From contig VZRR01012434.1 of assembly GCA_013398015.1 (NCBI GenBank), forward strand, positions 97,661-161,660: a DNA stretch of 64,000 nt. Direction: 5' to 3'. Within the stretch, counting starts at the first letter, position 1. Each line of letters opens with the position of its first letter. Origin of the DNA: Oreocharis arfaki (lineage: Eukaryota > Chordata > Aves > Passeriformes > Paramythiidae). The notes beneath the pieces are model-generated. The model saw nothing but the letters and a program-made list of their open reading frames with translations. It made no database searches and was not told where the DNA came from. Of this stretch, positions 1 to 13,098 are shown piece by piece. The position numbers and the translations under genes are program-made.

Positions 1-3000
1 TTTGGTGCATGAAGGGGACGCACAGAAGAGCTTTCCCTGGGCTTACCCAGGAGCTTGCTCCATGCCCAGGGAGAGCAGCTCCCTGTGGGTGACAGCAGGG
101 CACCAGCCAGGTCACCAAGGGACTCCAGTCCCTATGTGGGTACCAAGTAAAGGCAGAAATCACCCACCACGTTTTTCTGTCTCCTTTCATGCCTCTTGAA
201 GCTCATCATGAAGTATTTCTGAGCTGTCTGACTGTCACAGAGCAAGGCAGTGCAGAGAATTGTTGCAAAATCATTTTGGTTTCTGGAATGATCCATAGGA
301 TGGACAATACAAAAGCAAGTAGGGGCATTTTGTCAAACTAAAATTGTGTCACATTGTGAAAAAAGAAAAGAAAAAGCTGCAATTAAGCAAGAGACAAAGA
401 TGGACAAGTGCATGGTGTGAAAACAAATATCACAACTTCGAGCTGTAAACTGCATCATCACAAACATCTCTTGGAACAGGAATTACTGAAAGGGCAAATT
501 TTCCATCACTCTGAAGCTTTTATTAATAGACCTGGACTGTGGCTGTAACAGGGCTTTTACACCTGAATGTTGTGCTTCATCTCTGAGCCTTTAACCCTCA
601 GCTGCCTGGGTGGTTTGGGGTTTTTTTAACATTCTCTCCAAATCCACTCATCTTCTTTATCTCTTCTGGCACCAGCCTGCCAAGGAGTCAAGGTGAACTC
701 AGCACTGGTGAGGAATGGGACTGACAGGAGCAAATTCATTCCCTTTCCACAGAGCACCCACACAGCCCAGGTAGGGCTGTCAGGCCCCATTGTCTCTGCT
801 CCCCTCAAAGGATATGGGGGTTCAGCCACAGCCAGGATCTCACAGCTGCTTCCACGTGAACCAAGAACCCCCCGTGGGGCAAACTGCTGATCACAGCCCT
901 GTCGTGCAGCTTCCAGAGGATTTGAATAACTTCCTTCAGGTGTTAGCTTTGATGATTTAAATAACTCTGTTCCGTCCCCTAACCTAAACCTGCTCACAGC
1001 TGTTTGGGATCAATACATTTATTGGGAGTTTGGTCAGAGAGTGGATTTTAGTTTCTCTGTCCCTCCCCCGTAACACAGAGCAGAGAGCCACAAGTACCAT
1101 GAGCTGAATTTGGAATAAGCTTGTCTTATTTGGTGTTAATTATACTCTTTACCTCAACTCACTACATGTGCTGAGCATCCTGCCTTCTGTGCTTGCTGCT
1201 TGGGGACACTGAGGTTTAATTAGTGTTTATGCAGCATTTTGTGTGCTTATTACTATTATTATTATATCACAAGCACTATTATATTTTTGCAATCCAAGAC
1301 CAGTGTTGTGCTTTTAAAAATGTATTCAGAGATGTTTACGCAGTGCCTCAATAATTCATTAGAGAAATAAACTAATGAAGGGCAGGTTAGTCAAATAATC
1401 ATTAGGTTTGGTTCTGAGCTTTCCTTCCAATGCTCTGACTTCTAAGGGTTTTCTTCTCAGCGTGAACTCATTTAAGATTTTAAATGAATTATTTGGTACA
1501 CTAAAAATTAAACTCCTTATGAGCTTTAGTGCCCTCCCATATTTTGCACAGGCACAGCTGAAATAAATAAGGTGTTTCCAAGAGGCAAGTAAACATTCTG
1601 CATGAATGAATGGAAGTAGTGGGTTTTTGCTCCTGGTTGTTGGAACACAGGCTCTAAAGTGCCAGCTGTGACTCAGCAGGCAGAGGGACAGCCCCAGCAG
1701 CACCGGGCCTTGGGAGCTGCTCACTCCCAAGATCCACAGGCAGGATGTAAAATCAAGCAAAAGGGCATTTTGATCCTTTATGTGAACAAAACAATGCAAA
1801 TTGGTGAGACTAATAAGCCCAGAAACATTACAAGGTGAATGCCTTTTATGTTTGTGAAAATCTTCTATGTTTATTTGTCTAATACAATGGAAATAAAGCT
1901 TCAAAGGCTCTTTGATTTAAAAGTGCATCGTTGAAGTCAGCCAGCACAATAATAATGGTTAGACCAAATAGTTGCATTATGACCCTAATAGCAGGGTTGT
2001 CAGAGCAGGGAACATCTGTACAGCCTCTTGCCCGACTTGGTGGGGATGTAAAAACAAAAAGTAGGCCAAAGAATGAGAGGAGGTAGGCAGGATAGGGAAA
2101 AACCTAAAATGAAAAGGGTCACAACTGGATCCATACATTCACAGTGCATCCAGAGCTGCCACAGGCTGTACGTTTTTATGATGAACCTACAACTCAGGCT
2201 TTGTTCTCAGAAAGATTTAAGAAACTTTGGGGGAGAGCCAGCACCTGTTTTTAGCACTGCCCTCAAACCACACTAAGCCGAGAGATGATTTTCAGACTAA
2301 TTCAAATTGAAGACACCCCGCAGAAAGTCAGGGATACCCCAAATCCCACTAATGTGCCCTTAACCCACCAAGCCTTCTCCAGGGACACTGAGCCCAGCGG
2401 GCTGAGAGCAGCACCAGAGACCCAGCTAAAACCTGTAAGAGCACGGCAATATCTCTGCCCTCTTTCCTCTCCATCCTCAGCTTCCCACTCCAACACCAAT
2501 AAATATTCTCCTTCTCTGGAAGAGGCACCAGAGTACCCTGAGCAGAGAGGAAAAGCTGAAGGGAGCTCGGAGAGGACAGTGCTGGACAGGAGGGTGTTGG
2601 GCAGGTAACCAGTGGGCAGCCGCCCAAGGAAAAGGTGAAAAGCTCTTTTATTTTTAAACCTTTCCTACAATCATTCCCCTCTTTTTGAGTGCTGTCTAGC
2701 AGAAAGCAGAGCAAAGAGAGCACATTGTCGGCAGTCACAGAGACTTTCAGCATTTTCAGTTCCCGATTTTTGGGAGTTTTCAGCCATGCTTTCCCCAAGG
2801 GCAGATTGCTTTCCATGCAGATTCTTAGAGATGCTCTTATGCCTAATTATTGAATTTGAGAAGCCTTTGTCATCTTGCAGGGATTGTTTTGTTCTTGCTT
2901 GGCTGCTCGCATTGTACAGATTAGACAGAACCTGCATTTCTGAGAATATTTTCTTTTTTAACCATTTGTACTTTATAAGATAAATTACACTGACTTTCCC

Positions 3001-3639
3001 ACTCACATTTATTTGAAGTAGCAAAGATAAATGCAAGTGGGACCTACTAGTAGATTTCCAACAACAGCCTCTAAGAAAACTTCAATATCAAGGGAAATAT
3101 CTCTAGTTTGATTTGTTTAAGCAAACCAACTCGAGGTTTGTGCCTAAAAATCTTACAAGTGAAACCTGATTAAAAATAATAGTCTAACTCCCGGGCTAGG
3201 GGGATAAAAATCAACAAAGCAAACACAGTGAACCTTGTATTGCTTCGTAAAGAGCAAACCAGCCTGAAAAATAAGGCTGGTTTTAACCAGGAGCTTCGGG
3301 CTGCTCACCCAGGTAGAAGAGCCCCTTTGTTTGCAGCTTTTCAACTCGCCGACGTCCCTTTACATTTGCTCTCTCCATCACCCTCCTGCGCTGCCCGGCC
3401 CCTCCGGTGGCTCCCAGGGGATTCCAGTGGGCTGGTCAGGACTGTAACTCCATTAATTACCACGTATTACAGTGTGTTAAAGCCTTAGCACGAGCAGAAA
3501 TGCAACTTTCCCTGCATGGGGGCGGCTGCATCCGTCACCCCTCGCCCTGCTCTGCTCCCGCTGCCGGCACCGCCGTCCTACCTCTGCCACCGTAATCGGG
3601 GAGCTAAAATTGTTCTCAGCTTAGCCCCAGCGATGAAAA

Positions 3640-4290
3640 GCACAGTCCCAGATCACACCCGCAGTTAGTTAGCATTTAGATAGGCTGGGACGGGGCTCTG
3701 TACAATAGGCATCAAAGCTGAACTCTTGGTGCAGCGAGAGGGATTAATTTCTTTAACCAACATGCCTGATCTGGCCTATCTCATTACCCTGCCTTGTCAG
3801 TGTCGATGTTAGATTTGATTGAAGATTATACCATTTAGGCCTTTCCCCTGCTTTCCACAGAAATCAGGCCTATTGAATTGCACATTCTTCCATGGGCCCC
3901 TGTCAATACTCGGTGGCCTGAGCCTCTAATTCTGCTTCATTTAAACTTCATCAACTTTTCCAATCAAGTGGAAGGATCTGAAATAGGCTCCGTAAGCAGA
4001 AAGGGCCTTTTTTCCTTTTGTCAGATAATTTATTCTGTTTTCTCTTTCTCTCCCCCTCGCTTCCCCACCTCTTTCTCTTTTTCTTCTTTTCGCTCCCTTT
4101 CCCTGATGCTGAAAATGAGATTACAGTATTTAAATGACTATGATAATCAATCGGGGGACCTTGAGCCGAGATTGAGGTTAATTTTTCTTAGCAGAACAAA
4201 GAAGCGTGATGCCATCGGGGATTTGAAGGTGCAATCTGTGTTTCATGCTTGTATTCCTGCCCCCCCCACACCGAAACTGCAGTTTTAGGA
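3640..4290. promoter_or_regulatory. Candidate conserved noncoding element (enhancer-like)
   Basis: This block is rich in homeodomain-type cores such as ATTAAT, TAATTT, ATAATC and ATTGAAT. It also contains GATTGAAGATTA and AATCAATC motifs and a long pyrimidine tract around 4036-4100. Flanking intron sequence has no such density. Developmental genes such as BARHL1 commonly have such elements inside introns of neighbouring genes. Conservation is inferred from composition only. A 136-codon open frame crosses the block but has no recognisable domain and is probably chance. Confidence 0.3.
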
Positions 4291-6730
4291 GTCTTTTCTT
4301 GTTACTAACTATGCAGTTGTTGTGATTTTTAAGAGGCAACCCCTAGGAGAGAAGAAACGTAATTTGGGGGCTGATGAATAGCTAACAGCCTTCAATCAAC
4401 AATTTTAATAGGAAAAAACAATTCACTTGCATGGTGAGACCGCAGATCTAATGAAAGAGTTATCATTACCTTATTTATTTTTAAATATACTTGGAATAAT
4501 TTTCTGCAGTGCTAGGAACAGTCCTTCCAGCCTGCACGGCAGAGTTGGGAACTTTTAACTGCAAACTCCTTTTACCAGCCACTCTTCCTACTTAGCAGCT
4601 TTCTTGGCTGCTTGGAAAGAAGTTGATGCTTTTGTCATGAGTTTGCTAATCAGAAATGGAATCGCTTATGTTCATCTTAGAAGCTGCCTCGAAATGGCTT
4701 GTTAAGTCTTTAGTTGATGTATTTTTGGTTGTAACACGCCAGCATTCGCTCACCTGGATCGTTCCCATTCCCTGCTCTGGAAGAGAGAAAGAGAAAAATA
4801 TGCATTTCTTTGCTTCCATCCTAGCTGTCTTGTCAGTGCTGTTTTACATGCTGCCACCCAATGTTATCTTTTATTTGTGTCAGGAGAGAGGATTTGACAA
4901 GTTCAGTATACAATGTTCATTTGGCAAGGCAAATTTTTCATACCAATTTTGAGTAGAAAATGAAACCATCTTTCAACCCAACGAGCAACATCATTTTTGG
5001 ACAGACTTATTATGAGAAGAAGAATTGCAAAACTTTATTTCCCTGCACGATACAGAAGAAAAACAAACCAGGAAATGAGACATTTAAACAAAACAAAACA
5101 AAAAAATAAATACACGTATGAATGTTTGAGGCCATCAGTTTGTTTTAGAAATAAAAAATAACCACCGGCTGCTGTCAGGTAGCTGTGGCCTCCTTTTTGT
5201 TAATCAGATGCTGCTGAATTTGGTTGCATCATAATGTAGCTTTGTTTCAAACCTCTTAAGCTGTCAGATAACTGGGGAAGGCAGACCAGACCGACTTTAG
5301 AAGTTTGTCAGCATTTGCCAAGTAAAGCAGTCCTTAGTCAACAGCACTGGAGGTTTGGGAAGGGGCTCAGGGCCTGAGCGAGGGAGGGTCCTGGGGCATT
5401 TCGAAGGGCTCTGGGTGCTTTGCCTCCACCCAGAACCCCAAATGTACCTTCTGGCAGTACTAAATACTCCGAACAAGCCAATTAATGGAAAAATCTCATT
5501 GTGAATTCTGCTGTCCCATGTGTCTCACAGCAGGTTCCTTGGGGATAAGGTTTTGTGTCTGGCAGCAACCCCCCTCCCAAAATGGGCTTCAGTTCCATGA
5601 CCAGGACTTGCTGGTGCCACTGCAAAGTGAGGAGCCAGGACACTTATATAAATATTGCCTGAGGAAGGCCATGCGTTAAAAAGGGGCTGTCAAAGCTTCA
5701 GTGGGTGACAAATTCATTTTAGCCCCCACGACCCTGCAAGGCTGGGAGGTGGAGCATGAGAGCCATGTAGGATTGGGCTGAATGTCTTCCATGTCCTGCA
5801 GGTCCACAGGAAACCTCAGCCCTGGTGGGAACTGATGCTCTTTGGTGCCCCAGCCATGCCCCTCTGTGAATTTTACCCCCAACCAAAGCAGCAGCAGCCC
5901 CAAGATGTTCAGCCCTCAGACCTGGAAGAAGCTCTGCGTGTTTCAGGCAGTGTTTTGCTCTAAGAGTTTTCTCTCTTTAAGCAAATGTTGACTCACCATG
6001 GGGAAATTAAAACTCCATTAGACATTGCCACACTGCAGAGCAGACCCCATTACAGCGGTCGAGTTGCAATTAATTGGTTTCCTCACATATTACTTAATTC
6101 TGGGAAAGCACAGAGAGATGGGAAGGACAAGGCTGATCTAAACAATAATTTCCTAAAATAACATAATCTAAATAAACTAATGAAGTGATTATATAGTTAT
6201 TAATCTAATATGAAGAAGAGTCAGAAGAAAATATTGGGTACATAACAATTCCGAAAGAACAGTAGAGTTAATACCATTCTGCTTAGACTCATCATGAGGC
6301 AATCAGCATTTGTGCTTAGGGATGGATGCTGGGTTTGCAGATTAATTATATTTTCTGCTAAAAGCTGCCATTTCAAAGTGTCCCATCTTCGGCTTTTTTT
6401 GGTCTGTTGTTCATACTACTCAACTTTTCAACACCCAGATGGAAGGCGCCACTGCCCCTGTGGCACTGCAGGTTTGAGGGTTGTTTTCTAAGTAAAGTTA
6501 ATTTTGGATTAAGAAATGTGAAGCAAAATAACCATAAAAACAGGCTCCCTGGGGTGCAGATAGAATAATCAGCAATTTGAAAATATTCTGGCCCAGGGAG
6601 GGCTCTCCACAGGCAGTCCCTGTGCAGAGAGGCAGTGGGGAGCTTCATGCTTGGGGTGCAGCAGTGCCTTGGGTGCTGTTGGGCTCCCCAGGGCTGGGCA
6701 GGGTCCCCCCAGCCTGGGGCCAGTGCAAGG

Positions 6731-6772
6731 AGCAGATCCAGCCATTCCCAGGGAGCAGATCCAGCCATTCCC
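6731..6772. repeat. Two-copy tandem duplication, 23-bp period
   Basis: A 19-bp segment beginning AGCAGATCCAGCCATT occurs at 6731-6749 and again, identically, at 6754-6772. It is a small local duplication in a GC-richer part of the noncoding stretch, with no function evident. Confidence 0.8.
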
Positions 6773-7946
6773 CCAGAGCTCCTCTGTGCAAAGCTCACTC
6801 GCTTGCATTATCAGGGTAGAGAAAGTATTTGGCTTCAGGAGAATAAATAACTAGGCCTTATAAGTCATTAAAAATGTATTACAAGAAAAACACAGTGCAG
6901 CTATAAATAGAAAACAAAGCAACTCCTATATAAACTTTTACAATCGCTGCTACTCTGACTATTTTTCACTGTCTGGTTCTAAGTGAGTTTAGCATCTGTG
7001 ATCTCTGGAGACTGCAATCCCTTGAACCTGCAGTTCTCCTGGCAGTGCTCTGGCCTCTGTAGGGCTCCCCCAGGTTGGAAGATGAGCCTTTGGTGACAGG
7101 AGCTCAGGAGTGTGACCTGCTCAGCCTGAGCAGAGATGGGGGCAGAGCTTCTGCTCAGTCCCAAAATGGAACTTTGGTGTTCCCCCCCCCGCCTTTTTTT
7201 TTTTAAGTGGAAATATTTTACTTGTCCATTTGTGACAGTCTGACATGTAGCAGTTACTTCCATAAAAGACATCACCTCTCCCTGTAAACTTCCACAGATA
7301 CAGATCTTAATACGAAATAAACTCTATATAGCAAGGCATTAATCATTCAGTGATACATCATTACTGCCTCCCTTTTTGTTACTACTTAAAATAGTTCACA
7401 CAGGTAACATCAAGCACTCAGAATAATTTCTACACCTTTCTGAAGGAATATACACGGTTTTTGAAGAATCCAGTATTATCTCCACATTGCGCTCAGCGCT
7501 CAGCTGAAGTCGGGGTGAGGCTGTTTTCAGGGGGAGATGAACTTTGTGCTTTAACACTTCAGTGTTAAGAGGTTTTTATCATCTGGCCTGATTTTCTTCT
7601 TGTCATGTCAAGCAATAAAGTGGAAGAATTTGGTGGTTAATACACCTTAATGCAACGTGGCGCCCACAGCAAAGAAGGTACCTCAAACTTGCAGCTGACT
7701 TCAGCTGTGTGATGTTCTGACTTTGAAAAATCAAATCCTGACTGTGATCCCAACATAGAAACTCCAGCACAGAGTACTGACAGCACTGCAACTCCCACGT
7801 GCAGCTAATGGGTTGTTTCAAGGGAAAGACTGAGCTGCCTTGGCTGGACAGTGATGAACAATTAGAGGTTGCAGGACCCAGGTGTACTGAAGAAACCACA
7901 GTTAAATATTCAGGTCAGGGAAAGTAGGCCACGGATCTAGATGGCG

Positions 7947-7986
7947 AATCCTAATAATCCTAACAGAATCCTAATAACCCTAACAA
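7947..7986. repeat. Two-copy 20-bp tandem repeat with telomere-like CCTAA units
   Basis: Two adjacent 20-bp units, 7947-7966 and 7967-7986, differ at two positions. Both are built from AATCCTAA and CCTAAC steps. The second contains CCCTAAC, which resembles one telomeric hexamer. The array is too short to be an interstitial telomere. Confidence 0.75.
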
Positions 7987-10900
7987 AGACGTGGAGGAGG
8001 ACATTTTCTGCAGCATAGATCTTAAGAAAGGTGATGTTCTCATGTGTGAGAGATCTTGGGCTGCATCAAATCCCTGATTGCAGTGTAGTGACTCCAACTT
8101 GTTTGGAAATAAACCTGGGCACTGCGTGGGGTCACTCACACCTTCACGGGTGTGAAGGGGAGAGCAAATGAGCTCTTCTGCATGGACGTGCACTCTGGAC
8201 TGCACTCCCAGCTGTGGAAACTGCTGTCTGGAAATGCTGGCTGAGGATTTCGTAACAGAACAGACCCATCAGGATAATTTCTACAAAAACTTTAAATTCA
8301 GCAAGTGATAATCGGAAAAAGCCATTTCCTTGCCATGAAATGTGGGCTCTTGCTTTGTTTTCCTCCTAAACTCTCAAAATCCTCTTTTCTAAACTGCTCC
8401 CCCAGCCTCCCCCAGCTGCAGTCTCCTTGCTCAACTCCTCCTGCAAGGCTGTCAGCATACCACAGTCCCTTTAATTTGGGAATTTAACAAGTAATTCTAA
8501 ACTGGGATGCTGGAAAACCTGTGATCACATCTACCCTGTCTATCCTATCAGCTGTGGTTCTATGCTTTCCCTGCACAGAAACAAAGGGGAAGAGAGTTGA
8601 AGACATGGTATCCTCAACTAGAAAGGACTTTGCTGTAAGAGGATATTGAGTTGTTTTGTAAAGCCCAATATTACGCTTGAATTATGCCTGAATAAGGAGA
8701 AAGGACATTGTTAAAGAGCCCTAAACATTGACCATAGTGGATCTTCTTTCTCCCAAACCCTTCAGCGGTGTTGTTTTTGGCTGGTAATGATTTGGTATTG
8801 TATTTATAAGCCATCAGGGTAATCCAGAGAGCAGCAGGAGGGGCAGTTGCCTTAAATAAAGCTTTACAATGCTGCTAATTAAAATGATCCTTCCTCTCCC
8901 TGTGATGACTAATGAGACAGAAAGAAGAACCGGGGAGGGTTAATGAAAATGTTGCGGTGAGATTCCCTATTTTTAATTGGCCTTTGTAATGTTTTAATCT
9001 TCTTTATGGTGTGGGGGTGGAAATGGAGAAATTTTCTTTCAGCTTTTCTTGAACCGTGTAGCACATGGCATTTGAAACGTCCAGTTGTAGCTTTGTATTA
9101 AGTCTGTAACCAAAGGTCTGCGACAGGCTGTAGCCTTGAGATGGAAGAAGTAATTTCAAACCTAACTGAGACCAGAAACAAGAAATGTGAAGCCTGGTTT
9201 TAAGCTCAAGCTTCCAAAGCTCCAAGGGAGCATTCGTACCCTGAGGACTGGGGCTAAGATCTATTGTGAAGGATTGGCACTGATGCTCAATAGTATTTAC
9301 AGCTTTAGGTCATGATGCTCTGTTAAATGCAATATTTATCCCATGAGCATGTCACAGTTCACCTCAGATGTCAAGAATTCAATTAATATTCTATTTAATA
9401 GAACACACCATGACCTAACCTTTTAATACTCTTAGTGCGTCTGAGCCCTCCTTATTAGTGTCACTTTCCAACTTTCCTTCTCAGCTGATGCATCTCCCAA
9501 CAACTGGGATGGGGAAATTGGGAGCAGGGGGAGAGGGGAAGAGATTTAAATTACTTTTGGACCTCACTGTGAGGATTCAGCAGCTTTATCCCTTGTAAAA
9601 CCTGGCTCACAGGGGTTTAGCACACCCCGCTTTTCCCATTTTTAAGGGCTGACGTTTTGCAAGTTTCACCATCTCTGTCGATTCAAACCCACTAAAGGCA
9701 CCGCCAAATTTTTCATGGTTTGAGCTGATCCAGTTTCAAACAGCATTGCCCCTACCTCACATCACATTATCGAGCTCGGGGTCAGGGGAAACCATTCATG
9801 TGAGCAACACCTGCAGGATTCAATCTTTGGCTTGAAATTTTGTCTGTGCGCTGTGGGGGTGCGTTATAAATACTCAGGGACTGGGAGATCAGCACTGCAG
9901 AAATTTCCCTGCATTGCATCTGGAAACTGTCTCAGGAAGTGAGATCCCTTGAATGCACCATGATTTTACAGATCAGAATTGAAAATTGGAGGGCTCCTTC
10001 AGTGAGCAAACAGGGCAGCCCAGTTCCAACGTTTGTGGTGGAAATCAGAGCCTCAGGACCAGGATTTGCCATCCTCGTGTCACCTCTAATGAGCTACCAG
10101 CAGAAAGCCATAAAACCCAGTAAATTGTGTGTTTCAGATCATATGAATTAGAAGACAGGCTTAGTAATCTGGTGGGGTTCGTAACAAGCTTTTTTAAAGA
10201 ATAGAATTAATTTTACAAACTCCTAATAGGGATCTGCTTCAGGCTGATACTTTTTCTGTGCAGGACCTGCGTAACACGTTAGAAATGGGAAGAGCTTGAA
10301 AGCAAAGAAATGCTTTAAATGACTCTGTGTCATGTAGCCTTTCCATTTTGAGGAGAATTAAACAGCAAAGTGTTTTTGAAGGCAGCATTTCCCTGCCTCG
10401 AGGCAGGCGGGCAGGATGGGGTTAGCACAGAGAACACCTGCCTGCAGCTGGGAGGGGGCCACGCTATTACCACCCCTGTGATTTCAGCAAGATTTGTTGG
10501 GAAGATCAACCAATAAATACAGAGCCTGTACTGCAGCTCCTTAGAGTGGGAGGAAGAGCAGACATTGTGCCAGATATTTTCATGCAACTATATTCATTAT
10601 TTATGCAGAAGAAGAGATATTTCAGGAAAACAGAGCTGAACCATGAGTGACAAGGTATCTTTCCAGAGCGTAGGGTGCAGGAAAATTGCACTGAGGTTGA
10701 CAGCTTTTTAATGTAGAGTCTCTATTTCACTGAATTACTGCATGTTGGCATTTCAAAAGTACAAGATGACCTATTTATTAGCTGTGAATCAAACAGAAAT
10801 TACATGCTAGGAAATAAAAAAGTTGTATGTTTCTTCCAGCTGGTGAGATGCTTATCCTACAGAAATAATACATACAGAAAGGAAAACCTGGAAACAAAGG

Positions 10901-11710
10901 ACCATCAATCACAAGGCACTAAATTTAACGCCGTAGGACCTATATTTGTCATATAATATTGCAATCATATGTGCTTGTTCCCTTACATGTGATGTAATAT
11001 TAAATGTATGTGTGTCATAATACTTTAAAATGTCACTATCCTTGCTCTGCTTAGGCTCCCTTCACCCTTCAATTCCCGTTTGGAGAGAGAATAGTGGCTT
11101 GGAAACTTGGCTTTAAATGTAACATGCTTGTAAATGGGCAGTGCCAAAACCTCAGGAGGAAGGTAACCAGCTACCAAACTAAATGCTAGAAAGCACCAGG
11201 CCATGCAGATGGAGCATTTCCCTGTGGAAAAGGCAAAAGTGGGAGGAGAAACTGCCAAAAGAGCCCAAGTAGTAGCCTTGCACTTTGACAGAGAGGCAGA
11301 TGCCACATCTGAAGGAAATACTCACAGAATGTCATCTGAAGAGTGGAAATTCAGCTTTCCCTGGAAGGTTTGGTACCTAGAATCTGAACAAAAGCCCAGA
11401 AAGAAAAAGCTAAATTTGTTGGATTTGGCAAGTGACATTCAAATGAAGGTGGAACAAATTCCTGCCTTCTCTGCCCTCATGTTCTTACATAAACAATCAG
11501 CTAAGGTTCAGGAGTGGAAATGTCCAAGCCCAAACCTGGAGCAAAGTCAAAAGTAACTTTAGGAGCGTATTTCATGTACCTTTTAGCTCAGAAAGGAAAT
11601 AATTTTATATACTTCCACTTTTCACTCCAAGTATCACCATCAATATGAAGAGTAAACACCACTTAGGAAAGTCCCAATGAACTTGTATCACAAATGTAAT
11701 GTTTTTATTT

Positions 11711-11728
11711 AAAAAAAAAAAAAAAAAA
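11711..11728. repeat. Poly(A) run, 18 bases
   Basis: This is an uninterrupted run of 18 adenines. I see no retroposed gene body next to it and no clear target-site duplication, so it is called a simple repeat rather than a retrocopy tail. Confidence 0.85.
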
Positions 11729-12897
11729 GTAAAACCCACAAATTGGCTGTGTAGAAAGAAGGTTGCTGCCAGGTTTCTCCTCAGGCCTGGCAGTTTTGTA
11801 CCCAAACTCATTCTGGAGCAGCAGCTTCCAAAATCGGGGCTCTATTGTACCCCAGTGACTCTGGCCAAGAGCACCAAACTCATCCTGACTTTGCAATAAC
11901 CATTTCCTGAAGAAGGAAGTTGAGTAATAACTTCCAAAAACAATTATAATTTCTGCTAATCCATCCACGTGACAGAAAAGGGGAGGACAGCATTAAAAAT
12001 TGCTGCTCCAGCTGCCTGCCCCAGAAAGAAATGAAGAGAGGGAAAAATACAAAACTCCTGTTGACATATGAGAAACCCATTAGCAGAGCCACGTGGTGAA
12101 CTTGATAAAGGCACTTTTGGCTCTGCCATTTTGCCCTTCTGGGAATGTAAAACAGTCTTTCACCAACCTTAAAGCCAAATCAGCTTTGCAATTGATCAGC
12201 ACCACTTGGATATATCCATTTTTACCTCTCTATTCTATCGATGTAATTTCCAGACTTACCAATACAGCGTCTGCTTCCTCACAATAGCTGGATAAAGCAT
12301 CTTTTTAAATACATGCTGATCCAGGTACATTTGCAATAGAAGAAGGGCAGTGATTTCAGCTTTGCACATTCATTCCAAGTGAACACATTGGATCTTGGGG
12401 GAAAAAAAATCTATACATTAGAAACATTTAATTGACCACTTGATGTTATCCCAGTCCCTCTGTGTTGAACCCTGAATGGTAAAACTTAACGTGACTTTTT
12501 TTTGCTTGAATTATCCTCCTGCTCTTGCATACATACAAGCTACGTGCTTTAATGCAAGACTCATACATTTGTCTTAGTAATTTATCTCATTTCCTTTGGA
12601 ATGGTGTCCCTCAGTGGCTCAGAGAAAGTGGAGCGGTTGTTTTAATAGATTTGAGTTTTATCTGCCTCTCTATTTGCAGCAGGGCATAATAATAATAAAT
12701 TATGATACTAATAAGTAGGTTGTGCAGAATGGACTACAGTGGTACCACTTCCCTCCCCCTCCAAAAAAGTAATTTATGAGTACATTCTTGTGACTTTAGG
12801 GGTGTAATAAATTATCAGGGTTCGTTTTTCCATCCAATTTGAGGCAGTGCAGCTGTGTTTTGCAAGCAATAAACTCTCTTGTTGTATTTCTTAGCTA

Positions 12898-13098
12898 AGC
12901 ACTGAAAAACACAGTGTGATTTTTTTTCCCTCCCTTCCCAATTATTGTTGCAACGCCTGGTAGCTTCTCTGTAGTTAAGGGCTTGCCAGTGCTTCTATTA
13001 TAAACCTCAATTTTCAGGGGCCTGTAACTTTGCTCTTTTAAATCATAGAGGGCTACAACTTGGTGTACATCTCTGTCAATCTGGATGCTTTTTTCTCC
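12898..13098 (-). other. Exon-like open frame of unknown identity
   Basis: On the minus strand the frame is open from about 13113 down to a stop at 12895-12897. A convincing splice acceptor, a pyrimidine-rich run ending in CTCAG, abuts position 13098. The translation, starting GEKSIQIDRDVHQVV, is mixed and protein-like (for example ALYDLKEQSYRPLKIEVYN) rather than low-complexity. I do not recognise a family. No strong donor is seen, so if real it would be a terminal exon ending at the stop, or a decayed exon. There is no nearby minus-strand gene to attach it to, and a chance frame in AT-rich DNA remains the likelier explanation. Confidence 0.2.
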
